Part shown: in pieces, positions 1 to 7,833 of the stretch | How positions within the stretch are numbered: the stretch's first letter is position 1 | Layout of the letters: the number at the start of each line of letters is the position of its first letter | Program-made: the position numbers and the translations under genes | From: DASTBU01 sp035711845 | Lineage (GTDB): Bacteria > Acidobacteriota > Vicinamibacteria > Vicinamibacterales > 2-12-FULL-66-21 | NCBI GenBank assembly: GCA_035711845.1 | Contig: DASTBU010000091.1 | Coordinates: 1-64,000 of the forward strand | Length of the DNA: 64,000 nucleotides | Direction of reading: 5' to 3' | The notes under the pieces: model-generated | Told to the model about the DNA's origin: nothing | Seen by the model: the letters and a program-made list of their open reading frames with translations, nothing else | The model's database searches: none

Positions 1-418
1 CCAGTACGCAAACGACGAGTGCTCGGAGTCCGAACACCCATGTCTCCGTCAGTCGTTCGCTCGGGCCACCCGCCTGCACAATCCATAGACTGATGGTGAG
101 CCGATTGCGACAGCATACGCGAGCCGCTTGACCACGTTGGCCTCTCCGTCGAATCAATCAACTGCACTACGCGGCTTTCTTTTCCACCGCGTCGAGCAGG
201 CCGACGATCGCCGCCAGCGCAGGGTCCTGTGGATGCAGGCAAAGTTGTCCCACAGCGGCTCGGCGCGCGGAGCGGAATCGAATACGTGACCACTAGCGGC
301 ACGCGAACGGCTCTTGGCCGGAACTGTTGTAAGCTCCAAAGTCCGTAATTAGCATCGTTGCCTGACCCGCGACACGCGCCGACGGCTCCCCACGAAGAGC
401 GTACCAAGCGTAAGTGGA
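1..418. other. left-edge stretch without a supported gene
   Basis: No convincing coding region, RNA or repeat is visible before the TPR gene. On the minus strand a short open stretch ends at a TAG at 167-169 and reads DPALAAIVGLLDAVEKKAA just before it. This has the look of a protein C-terminus, but no start or upstream domain can be joined to it. It could be a gene relic or chance. The first 86 bases also contain a short plus-strand open frame that enters from outside the window and stops at 86-88; it is too short to identify. Confidence 0.4.
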
Positions 419-439
419 TTGGCAACGCGTGAGGACTTC

Positions 440-1360
440 ATGATTTCTCGAGTTTCGTTCGCCCTTGCGGTATTCCTCACGCTCGCAGCCGCTCCTCCAC
501 AATCGCGGCCCGAGGCCACATCGCTGCTGGGCAAGCCACTCGTGCCAGCGGCACAGTCCGCGGAAACGCGCGCGGCGCTCGAGAAGAACCTGGCTGCGGC
601 ACGTGCGGAGTATGAGAAGGACCCGGGCGACGCTGACGCGATCATCTGGCTGGGACGCCGGCTGGCGTACCTCGGGAGATATCGCGATGCGATAGCCGTG
701 TTCTCGGAGGGCATTCAGAAGCATCCGAAAGATGCGCGCATGTACCGTCACCGCGGCCACCGGCACATTACTGTGCGTGAGCTCGATAAGGCAGTCGCGG
801 ATCTGTCGAAGGCCGCGGAGCTCGTGAGAGGACGGCCGGACGAAGTCGAACCCGACGGCCAGCCGAATGCGCGCAACATCCCGACGAGCACGCTCAACTC
901 GAACGTCTTCTATCACCTGGCGCTGGCGCACTACCTTCGCGGAGATTTCGAGCCGTCACTGAAGGCCTGGCGCGAGTGCGAGCGGTACTCGAAGAACCCC
1001 GACATGCTGGTCGCGACGACGCACTGGCTCTACATGACGCTGCGCCGCCTGGATCGCGTGGGAGAAGCGCGTCAGGTGCTCGAGCCGATCACGGCCGACA
1101 TGGACATCATCGAGAACCGGTCATACCACCGGCTCCTGATGGTCTACAAGGGAATCGAGAAGGCGGACGGGCTCGCGGCGGCGGTCGCCGACGGCGGCCT
1201 CGATGCGGTCACACTCGGGTACGGCCTCGCGACCTGGCATCTCTACAACGGTCGGCGGGATCTGGCGATGACACAATTCAGGCAGATTGTGGACACACAC
1301 GAGAGCCAGTGGCCGGCCTTCGGCTACATCGCCGCCGAGGCTGAACTGGCGCGGCAGTAA
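440..1360 (+). CDS. secreted tetratricopeptide-repeat protein
   Basis: A 306-residue protein. I start it at the ATG at 440, which has a GAGGAC ribosome site about five bases upstream and begins a clear signal peptide (MISRVSFALAVFLTLAAA). An in-frame TTG at 419 would add seven residues but has no ribosome site. After the leader come degenerate TPR units, for example residues ~55-110 (DADAIIWLGRRLAYLGRYRDA, then a pair of helices ending near KHPKDARMYRHRG) and ~150-190 (YHLALAHYLRGDFEPSLKAW). TPRs mediate protein contacts; no catalytic domain is visible. It probably acts outside the cytoplasmic membrane. It is convergent with the DUF1028 gene, six bases away. The partner is unknown. Confidence 0.8.
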   Translation: MISRVSFALAVFLTLAAAPPQSRPEATSLLGKPLVPAAQSAETRAALEKNLAAARAEYEKDPGDADAIIWLGRRLAYLGRYRDAIAVFSEGIQKHPKDARMYRHRGHRHITVRELDKAVADLSKAAELVRGRPDEVEPDGQPNARNIPTSTLNSNVFYHLALAHYLRGDFEPSLKAWRECERYSKNPDMLVATTHWLYMTLRRLDRVGEARQVLEPITADMDIIENRSYHRLLMVYKGIEKADGLAAAVADGGLDAVTLGYGLATWHLYNGRRDLAMTQFRQIVDTHESQWPAFGYIAAEAELARQ

Positions 1361-1366
1361 TGAGCC

Positions 1367-2116
1367 CTACCTGCGCAGTCGGCGGGCGTTGAGCTCCACG
1401 AGGCGGCGCAGCTCCTTCAGCGGCTCGGGGCTGTCGTCCACCTGCAGCCGCAGGACGACGTCGTTGTTCAGCCAGACGCCACCGTTCTTTTTCACGATCA
1501 GCATCGCGGCCGACTGCATGCCGCGTTTGTCGCCGCCGGCGGCCTGGCCGGCGTCGAGGGCTGCCATCAGCCTCAGCGAGAGGTGGCCCGTGGTCTTCTC
1601 GAACGCGTCGACCATGCCAGCGACGACCGCTTCGCCGGCGAGGATGTTGCCCTGCGCGGTGCAGAACTTCCCGCCCTTGTGCCCCGCCCAGGGCGTTGCC
1701 TCGGGTCCGGTGAACGCGGCATAGTTGCCCTTCGCATCCATGACCGCGAACTGGCGGCCTTTCTTCGGCCAGTCGCGTCCGTTCAGTCCCGGATCCGGAT
1801 CGCTGTCCCAGATGGCCTCGAGGATCGCGGCCGGCGACATCCCGGCCTTCAGCAGCTGGAGGCCTTTCGGACCGTAACTGACGTCGACGATGGCCTGGGT
1901 CGCGACCATGCCGACTTCCGCTTCGCCCCAGAGGACGCCGTTGCCGACGGCGAACACCCGCGATTGCACCGCGCCGCCGATCTCGCCGGTGTCGGGGTCG
2001 TAGCCGAGGATGGAAAAGGTGGCGACAGGCTCAGGAACCCGAGCCCGCCATGCTTCGAGCGGGCCGACCGCCGCCAGCACAACCGCAACAGCAGTCAGCA
2101 GAAACTTCGGCCGCAT
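1367..2116 (-). CDS. DUF1028 family protein (Ntn-hydrolase-like), exported
   Basis: A 249-residue protein with an N-terminal signal peptide (MRPKFLLTAVAVVLAAVGPLEA). The mature part matches the DUF1028 family along its length: TFSILGYDPDTGEIGGAVQS near the start, ATQAIVDVSYGPKGLQLLKAG, a G-R-Q-F-A-V-MDAKGNYAAFTG segment, then QGNILAG and LDAGQAAGGDKRG toward the C-terminus. The family is usually described as putative Ntn-type hydrolases of unknown substrate; I infer nothing more precise. Most members lack a long leader, so export is a detail of this copy. It lies just downstream of rseP on the same strand, separated by a short tandem repeat. Confidence 0.85.
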   Translation of the reverse strand: MRPKFLLTAVAVVLAAVGPLEAWRARVPEPVATFSILGYDPDTGEIGGAVQSRVFAVGNGVLWGEAEVGMVATQAIVDVSYGPKGLQLLKAGMSPAAILEAIWDSDPDPGLNGRDWPKKGRQFAVMDAKGNYAAFTGPEATPWAGHKGGKFCTAQGNILAGEAVVAGMVDAFEKTTGHLSLRLMAALDAGQAAGGDKRGMQSAAMLIVKKNGGVWLNNDVVLRLQVDDSPEPLKELRRLVELNARRLRR

Positions 2117-2120
2117 CGGT

Positions 2121-2155
2121 GATGAACCTATGAACCCATGAACCTTGAACCTATC
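2121..2155. repeat. short degenerate tandem repeat (GAACCTAT-like units)
   Basis: About four imperfect copies of an 8-10 base unit (tgaacctatgaacccatgaa, then ccttgaacctat) fill the gap between rseP and the DUF1028 gene. The TAG stop of rseP (2151-2153) lies inside it. It is one of several intergenic simple repeats in the window, each with a different unit. Confidence 0.75.
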
Positions 2156-3470
2156 TCCAGGGCATCAATCTCTCGATCCACGTCACGCGGGTCAAGTCGT
2201 TGTAGATGACCGTGACCATCAACGTGACGAGCAGCACGAATCCGGCGAGGAGCATCTTCTCCTTGACCCTCATGCTGAAATCGCGCCGCGAGAGCCCTTC
2301 GACCGCGAGGATTGCGATGTGACCGCCGTCGAGGACGGGAATCGGCATCAGGTTCATGATGCCGAGGTTCAGGCTGATGAGCGCCATCAAGGTGAAGAGG
2401 GGGATCAGGCCAGCTTCCGCCGCTTCGCCCGACAGGCCCGCAATGCCAACCGGGCCCATCAGCTGTTTGACGGATGTATCGCGCGTGAAGAGCCCCTGGA
2501 TCGTTTCGAAAATCAGGACCGTCCAGTCCCAGTTGCGTTCCACGCTCAGCTTGAAGGCTTCCACGATGCCGGGCTCGACGGTGACCGTTTCGATGGGGCT
2601 GATTTGCGCTCCGATGCGCACCGCGTCCGGTTCCTGACGCGGCGTAACCATGATGGTGTGCTGTTGTCCGTTGCGCTCGATGTCCATCCGCAGCGGGTTG
2701 GTGCCGTGCGCCCTGATGATCTCGATGATCCTGGTGTCGCTATCGACCCTCTCGCCATTGACCGCGAGAACTACATCACCGCGCCGCAAACCTGCGGACT
2801 CGGCCGGCCCGCCGCTGGTCAGCCCCGCAATCTGCGGGCGGCGCACAGGGCCGACGCCAATCTGTCCCGTCTCGAACTTGTCCACCGCTTCGGGGGTGAT
2901 CTGGACGGTCAGCGGCTTTCCATCGCGCACCAGGAGGATCTCGATACTGCGGTTTGCCTTCGTGCCGATCGCGAGCGCAAACCGGTCCCACGTGTCCGTT
3001 TCCTTGCCGTCCACGCTCATGATCTGATCGCCGGGCCGGATTCCGGCCGCGGCTGCGACCGAATCCGGCTCGACCGATCCGAGGACCGGCGGCCTGCTGC
3101 TGAACGCGGCCTGCGCAGCGCCTTGATAGAGCACGAGCGCCATCACCACGATCGCCAGCGCGAGGTTCATGACGGGACCCATGATCAGGACCTGGAACCT
3201 CTCCCACTTGCTCTTGGACAGGAACTCGTCCGCCGCACCCGTTCGAGCATCGTCGGGGTTCTCACCCGCCATCTTGACGTAGCCGCCGAGCGGTATGGCG
3301 CTGACGCAGTACTCGGTGTCGCCGCGTTTGAATGAAAAGAGCTTGGGGCCGAAGCCCAGGGAAAAGGTAAGGACCCGGACGCCGATGCGCCGGGCGGCGA
3401 GGAAATGGCCCAGCTCGTGGACGAAGACCAGCACGCCCAGGACGAAGATGAACGCCAGAAAGCTCGTCAC
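2151..3470 (-). CDS. rseP: site-2 intramembrane zinc metalloprotease RseP
   Basis: A 439-residue M50-family protease that cuts anti-sigma factors and remnant signal peptides within the cytoplasmic membrane. The zinc site HELGH is in the first membrane segment (FVHELGHFLAARRIG, residues ~17-31), followed by the family's GFGPKLFSFKRGDTEYCVSAIPLGGYVKM segment in two pieces. Two PDZ domains follow (roughly 125-200 and 205-285). The second zinc-ligand motif, PIPVLDGGH, is near residue 385 in the C-terminal membrane part. Length is normal for the family. It directly precedes DUF1028 and follows dxr with a 14-base gap. The order uppS-cdsA-dxr-rseP is the widespread bacterial isoprenoid/phospholipid/protease cluster, which supports the call. 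Confidence 0.96.
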   Translation of the reverse strand: MTSFLAFIFVLGVLVFVHELGHFLAARRIGVRVLTFSLGFGPKLFSFKRGDTEYCVSAIPLGGYVKMAGENPDDARTGAADEFLSKSKWERFQVLIMGPVMNLALAIVVMALVLYQGAAQAAFSSRPPVLGSVEPDSVAAAAGIRPGDQIMSVDGKETDTWDRFALAIGTKANRSIEILLVRDGKPLTVQITPEAVDKFETGQIGVGPVRRPQIAGLTSGGPAESAGLRRGDVVLAVNGERVDSDTRIIEIIRAHGTNPLRMDIERNGQQHTIMVTPRQEPDAVRIGAQISPIETVTVEPGIVEAFKLSVERNWDWTVLIFETIQGLFTRDTSVKQLMGPVGIAGLSGEAAEAGLIPLFTLMALISLNLGIMNLMPIPVLDGGHIAILAVEGLSRRDFSMRVKEKMLLAGFVLLVTLMVTVIYNDLTRVTWIERLMPWR

Positions 3471-3484
3471 TTAGTTTCCCCGCC

Positions 3485-4669
3485 TCATGCTTTCGATTGT
3501 AACTTACCGGCTATGGCCGCGAAATCGCGGGCCCACCGGTCGATCGCCCGCACATCCGCCAGCCCGCCGACGGGCTGCGCGCCGCTGCGCTCGTAGGTCT
3601 CCATCGCCTGTTCGATGACTTCGGGGATCCCGGTAAAGCCGAGGCGCGATGCAAGAAATGACGCCACCGCCACCTCGTTGGCGGCGTTCAGGACGATCGG
3701 CAGCCCCGCGCTGCCCTCGAGCGCACGGAATGCCAGGGCCAGGCATCGAAAGCGGTCGGTGTCGGGCGCTTCGAACTCCAGCCGCCCGCAGCGCGCCAGG
3801 TCGAGCGGCGGCAGCGTCGCGGCCCACCGTTCGGGATAGGAAAAAGCGTACTGAATTGGCAAGCGCATGTCGGTGACGCCGAGCTGGGCGATTACAGATC
3901 CGTCAGTCAATTCCACCATTGAATGCACGATCGACTGCGGATGGACCAGCACCTGAATCCGGTCCGGTCCGACGCCGAAGAGCCACCGCGCCTCGATAAC
4001 CTCTAAACCCTTGTTCATCAAGGTCGCAGAGTCGATGGTGATCTTCGGCCCCATCTGCCAGGTCGGGTGGCAGAGCGCGTCCCGAGGGGTGACCCCCTGC
4101 AAGTGTGCGGCCGAGGTGTTTCGGAACGGCCCGCCGGAGGCGGTCAGAATCAGCCGTTTCACCTCGGCGGAGGATCGGCCGTGGAGGCACTGATGGATGG
4201 CGTTGTGCTCGCTGTCGACGGGCAGGACCGCCACGCCGCGTCGTCGCGCCGCCTCCATGACGATGGAGCCGGCCATCACGAGGATTTCCTTGTTCGCGAG
4301 CGCGATCGTCTTCCCGGCCTCGATCGCCGCCAGCACCGCGTCCAGACCGGCCGTGCCCGATGAGCCAAACAGTACGACGTCGGCCTCCGGATGCGTCGCA
4401 ACGGCGATGAGCCCATCGCTTCCGCTGGCGATCACGCGCGGCGCCGGGGCTCGCAGATCGCGCAAGGCCTCCTTCGCCCTCGTCAATGCCTCGGGTGTGG
4501 CGAGCGCGACCGTGTCGGGCTCGAACCTGGCGATCTGTCCGGCGAAGTGGAGAGCGTTCTCGCCGGCGGCGATCGCTACGACGCGCAGCTTGTCCGGATG
4601 CGCGTCGACAACCGCGAGCGCGCTCTGGCCGATCGAACCGGTCGAGCCGAGGATCGCTATCCCTTTCAT
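3485..4669 (-). CDS. dxr: 1-deoxy-D-xylulose 5-phosphate reductoisomerase
   Basis: A 394-residue DXR. It converts DXP to 2-C-methyl-D-erythritol 4-phosphate with NADPH, the committed step of the MEP isoprenoid pathway. I start it at the ATG at 4669, which gives the canonical MKGIAILGSTGSIG N-terminus (NADPH-binding GxTGSIG). The open frame runs much further upstream, but only antisense to cdsA. Other marks: ANKEILVMAG, the metal-binding PVDSEHNAIHQC (D150/E152 type ligands), LTASGGPF, and HPTWQMGPKITIDSATLMNKGLEVIEA in parts. The start overlaps the cdsA stop by four bases (ATGA), implying translational coupling. Confidence 0.97.
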   Translation of the reverse strand: MKGIAILGSTGSIGQSALAVVDAHPDKLRVVAIAAGENALHFAGQIARFEPDTVALATPEALTRAKEALRDLRAPAPRVIASGSDGLIAVATHPEADVVLFGSSGTAGLDAVLAAIEAGKTIALANKEILVMAGSIVMEAARRRGVAVLPVDSEHNAIHQCLHGRSSAEVKRLILTASGGPFRNTSAAHLQGVTPRDALCHPTWQMGPKITIDSATLMNKGLEVIEARWLFGVGPDRIQVLVHPQSIVHSMVELTDGSVIAQLGVTDMRLPIQYAFSYPERWAATLPPLDLARCGRLEFEAPDTDRFRCLALAFRALEGSAGLPIVLNAANEVAVASFLASRLGFTGIPEVIEQAMETYERSGAQPVGGLADVRAIDRWARDFAAIAGKLQSKA

Positions 4670-5457
4670 GAGACCTGCAGGTAACGAACGAAAACGTAGT
4701 AGAGCGGCCCGGCGAACAGCCAGCTGTCGATCCGGTCGAGCACACCACCGTGGCCCGGAATCAGATGGGAGGAGTCCTTCACGCCCGCGCTCCGCTTCAG
4801 CAGCGACTCGAAGAGGTCGCCGACCATCCCGACCGCGACGATCGCAATTGCCACGAGCACGACGATGAGCGGGGCTGCCGCCGGAAACAGTCGAAGCCCG
4901 CCAAACGTCATCGCCGCGGTCCCAAGCACGAGCCCGCCCATGGCCCCCTCGATAGTCTTCTTCGGGCTGATCGACGGCGCGAGCGGACGCCGTCCCAGCG
5001 CCCGCCCCGTGTAGTACTGCGCGGAATCGCTGACGACGATCGTACCGAGCAGCAGCATCAGCGCTTCCCGCCCGCCCCACAGGCGGATGCCTGCGAGCGC
5101 GCCCAGCGGCAGACCGATATAAAGGAGCGGCAACAGCGAAACCGCCGTGTCGCGTAGTACTCCAGGACCGGGATTCCCACCAGCGACGGCGAGCGCCCCG
5201 ATGACGATCATCGCGCTGAGCAGAACGGCATCCAGAGGGACTGCCGGGCTGCCGACGGCGAGGCACGCGGCGACCACTGCGGTGCCGACCACGGCCCTGG
5301 GCATGTGCACGTCGAGGCTGGCTGCCAGCCGCGCATACTCGACGAACCCGAGCGCCGAGGCGATCGCCGCCAGCAGCAGCGTCGCAGTTGGCGGCATGAA
5401 CCAGATAACCCCGACGACCAGCGCGAGCAGGACGACCGCACTGAGGATGCGCGTCAT
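4666..5457 (-). CDS. cdsA: phosphatidate cytidylyltransferase
   Basis: A 263-residue integral membrane enzyme that makes CDP-diacylglycerol from phosphatidic acid and CTP. It has about seven hydrophobic helices. The C-terminal CTP-transferase signature is complete: GDLFESLLKRSAGVKDSSHL, then IPGHGGVLDRIDS, carrying the metal-binding aspartates. A SPKKTIEGAMGG motif precedes it, and VSDSAQYYTGRALGRRPLAP marks the conserved cytoplasmic loop. It overlaps dxr by four bases and follows uppS in the same operon after a ~106-base gap that holds a short repeat. Confidence 0.96.
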   Translation of the reverse strand: MTRILSAVVLLALVVGVIWFMPPTATLLLAAIASALGFVEYARLAASLDVHMPRAVVGTAVVAACLAVGSPAVPLDAVLLSAMIVIGALAVAGGNPGPGVLRDTAVSLLPLLYIGLPLGALAGIRLWGGREALMLLLGTIVVSDSAQYYTGRALGRRPLAPSISPKKTIEGAMGGLVLGTAAMTFGGLRLFPAAAPLIVVLVAIAIVAVGMVGDLFESLLKRSAGVKDSSHLIPGHGGVLDRIDSWLFAGPLYYVFVRYLQVS

Positions 5458-5520
5458 CGGAGTGGCATGTGTTGCCCGCCGAGGAAGCAGCGACGGCAGT
5501 GGCTCAGCACGCGCGGATTA

Positions 5521-5563
5521 GCGACCAAGGGACCAGGGACCGAGGGACCGAGAGACCAGGGAC

Positions 5564-5564
<1 letters not shown>
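5521..5564. repeat. short tandem repeat (GGGACCGA-like units)
   Basis: About five copies of an 8-9 base unit (ccaagggaccagggaccgag, gaccgagagaccagggac) lie between the uppS stop (5564-5566) and cdsA. They start immediately after the uppS stop codon in the direction of transcription, as the repeats behind other genes here do. Confidence 0.75.
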
Positions 5565-6349
<785 letters not shown>

Positions 6350-6418
6350 CGAGTCGGAAAATTAAACCTTGATGATACAGGCTCTTACGGGCGCGTTCAA
6401 TACACAGAGCAGGGACTC

Positions 6419-7180
6419 CTACCCGGCTCGTTCGACGGGATACTGCACCCTGACCAGGAAGAGCCCCGCCGCGGGGGCCGTTGGCCCGGCCTGGCCGCGA
6501 TCGCGGGAGGCCATGATGTCCTTCATCCGCGACGGAGCCCAGCGGCCGACGCCCACCTCGACGAGCGTGCCTGTGATTGTGCGCACCATGTGCCTGAGAA
6601 ACCCGTTGCCCTCGATGCGGATCACGAGCGGACGATCGTGACCTCCTCCTGGCTCCCACACGACGCGGTGAATCGTCCGCGTGGTGCTGCTGACGACCGA
6701 GCCGGTGCCCTGAAACGCGGCGAAATCGTGGGTCCCTGTGAGCACCGAGGCCGCCTCTTGCATCGCGGCGACGTCCAGGGACATCGGAACGTGCCAGGCA
6801 TAACGATGCACGAACGGGGACACGAACGGCGCGTTCACGATGCGGTATTCGTACACCTTGCCGGCCGCGCTGAATCGGGCGTGGAACTCGGGCGCCTCTT
6901 CCACGACCTCCAGCACGCGCACGGCCGCCGGCAAGACCGCGTTCAGCGCCCGCTGCATCGTCGCTCCGGAATGGTCGGCAGTCAGCGACACGCTGGCCAC
7001 CTGGCCGAGCGCGTGCACGCCGGCATCGGTCCGACCGGCACCGTGCACGGTCACCGGCGCGCCCTCCAATGCCGCAACTGCGTCCTCGAGAAGGCCCTGC
7101 ACCGAAACGCCCTCGGCCTGACGCTGCCAGCCGACGAAATCGGTGCCGTCGTACTCCAGGGTGATCTTGAGGGTCCTCAT
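6419..7180 (-). CDS. truA: tRNA pseudouridine(38-40) synthase TruA
   Basis: A 253-residue TruA, which isomerises uridines 38-40 in the anticodon stem-loop of many tRNAs. The N-terminus carries LEYDGTDFVGWQRQ. The catalytic aspartate lies in GAGRTDAGVHALGQVA (residues ~48-63). Later motifs are FHARFSA, KVYEYRI, GTHDFAAF and GNGFLRHMVRTITGTLVEVG. Length is standard. It sits between uppS and pyrE on the same strand, with gaps of 69 and 83 bases. Confidence 0.96.
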   Translation of the reverse strand: MRTLKITLEYDGTDFVGWQRQAEGVSVQGLLEDAVAALEGAPVTVHGAGRTDAGVHALGQVASVSLTADHSGATMQRALNAVLPAAVRVLEVVEEAPEFHARFSAAGKVYEYRIVNAPFVSPFVHRYAWHVPMSLDVAAMQEAASVLTGTHDFAAFQGTGSVVSSTTRTIHRVVWEPGGGHDRPLVIRIEGNGFLRHMVRTITGTLVEVGVGRWAPSRMKDIMASRDRGQAGPTAPAAGLFLVRVQYPVERAG

Positions 7181-7263
7181 GTCTGGCGTTCAGAGGATGC
7201 GGAGATACGGAGACGATCAGCACGGGGACGGGGAGGCACGGGGCCGTTTCCCGCCGCTCGCGC

Positions 7264-7833
7264 TCAGGCCCGCGACCCCGGCTTGACGATCGCATCGCCT
7301 CGCGCGCACATCGGGCAGGACTCGGGCGCATAGGTCGGCACCTCGAGACGCACGAGCGCTTGAAGCGGAAGCGTGAAGCTCGCTGCGCCGGCGCCACGAT
7401 CCACGATGGCCGCCGCGCCGATCACCTGAGCGCCGATCGCTTCGGCAACTGCCGCCGTCTCTCGAGTGGAGCCCCCGGTCGTGATCACGTCTTCGACGAT
7501 CAGGACCCGATCCGACGGGGCCAGCGAGAAGCCCCGCCTCAGCGTCATGACGCCATCCTGACGCTCGGCGAAGATGGCCCGCACCCCGAGCGCCCGTCCT
7601 GTCTCCTGGCCGACGACGATCCCTCCGATCGCCGGGGACAGAACGACGGTCGGCTGGAGGTGGAGCGTTCGATGCGCGAGCGCCCGGCCGATCGCTTCGG
7701 CGAACTCCGGATATTGGAGCACGAGCGCGCTCTGCAGATAGCGGTCGCTGTGCAATCCCGACGACAGGCGGAAATGCCCCTCGAGCAGCGCGCCAGACTT
7801 CCGAAACAGGTCGAGGACCGCTTCCTGGTCCAT
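7264..7833 (-). CDS. pyrE: orotate phosphoribosyltransferase
   Basis: A 189-residue type I phosphoribosyltransferase that makes orotidine 5'-monophosphate from orotate and PRPP. The family N-terminus is clear (GHFRLSSGLHSDRYLQS), then the catalytic loop FAERQDGVMTLRRGF and the PRPP-binding motif VLIVEDVITTGGST (residues ~112-125). The C-terminus has YAPESCPMCARGDAIVKPGSR, as in longer PyrE proteins. The ATG directly follows the TGA of the upstream peptidase gene (TGAATG), so the two may be translationally coupled. It lies away from the other pyr genes, which carry a second PRTase at 15793-16410. Confidence 0.93.
   Translation of the reverse strand: MDQEAVLDLFRKSGALLEGHFRLSSGLHSDRYLQSALVLQYPEFAEAIGRALAHRTLHLQPTVVLSPAIGGIVVGQETGRALGVRAIFAERQDGVMTLRRGFSLAPSDRVLIVEDVITTGGSTRETAAVAEAIGAQVIGAAAIVDRGAGAASFTLPLQALVRLEVPTYAPESCPMCARGDAIVKPGSRA

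Noticed and set aside
154..339. Possible small minus-strand gene or C-terminal fragment at the left edge (DPALAAIVGLLDAVEKKAA)
   Set aside because: Looks protein-like for about 20 residues only. No start, ribosome site or recognisable domain could be joined to it, so I list the stretch as without a supported gene.
2145..3335. Long plus-strand open frame opposite rseP (396 codons), and similar long frames opposite ftsH, S9 peptidase, pyrC and glmM
   Set aside because: Composition is Arg/His/Asp-rich and lacks any family motif. They are the usual antisense shadows of GC-rich genes; the opposite strand codes for clear families.
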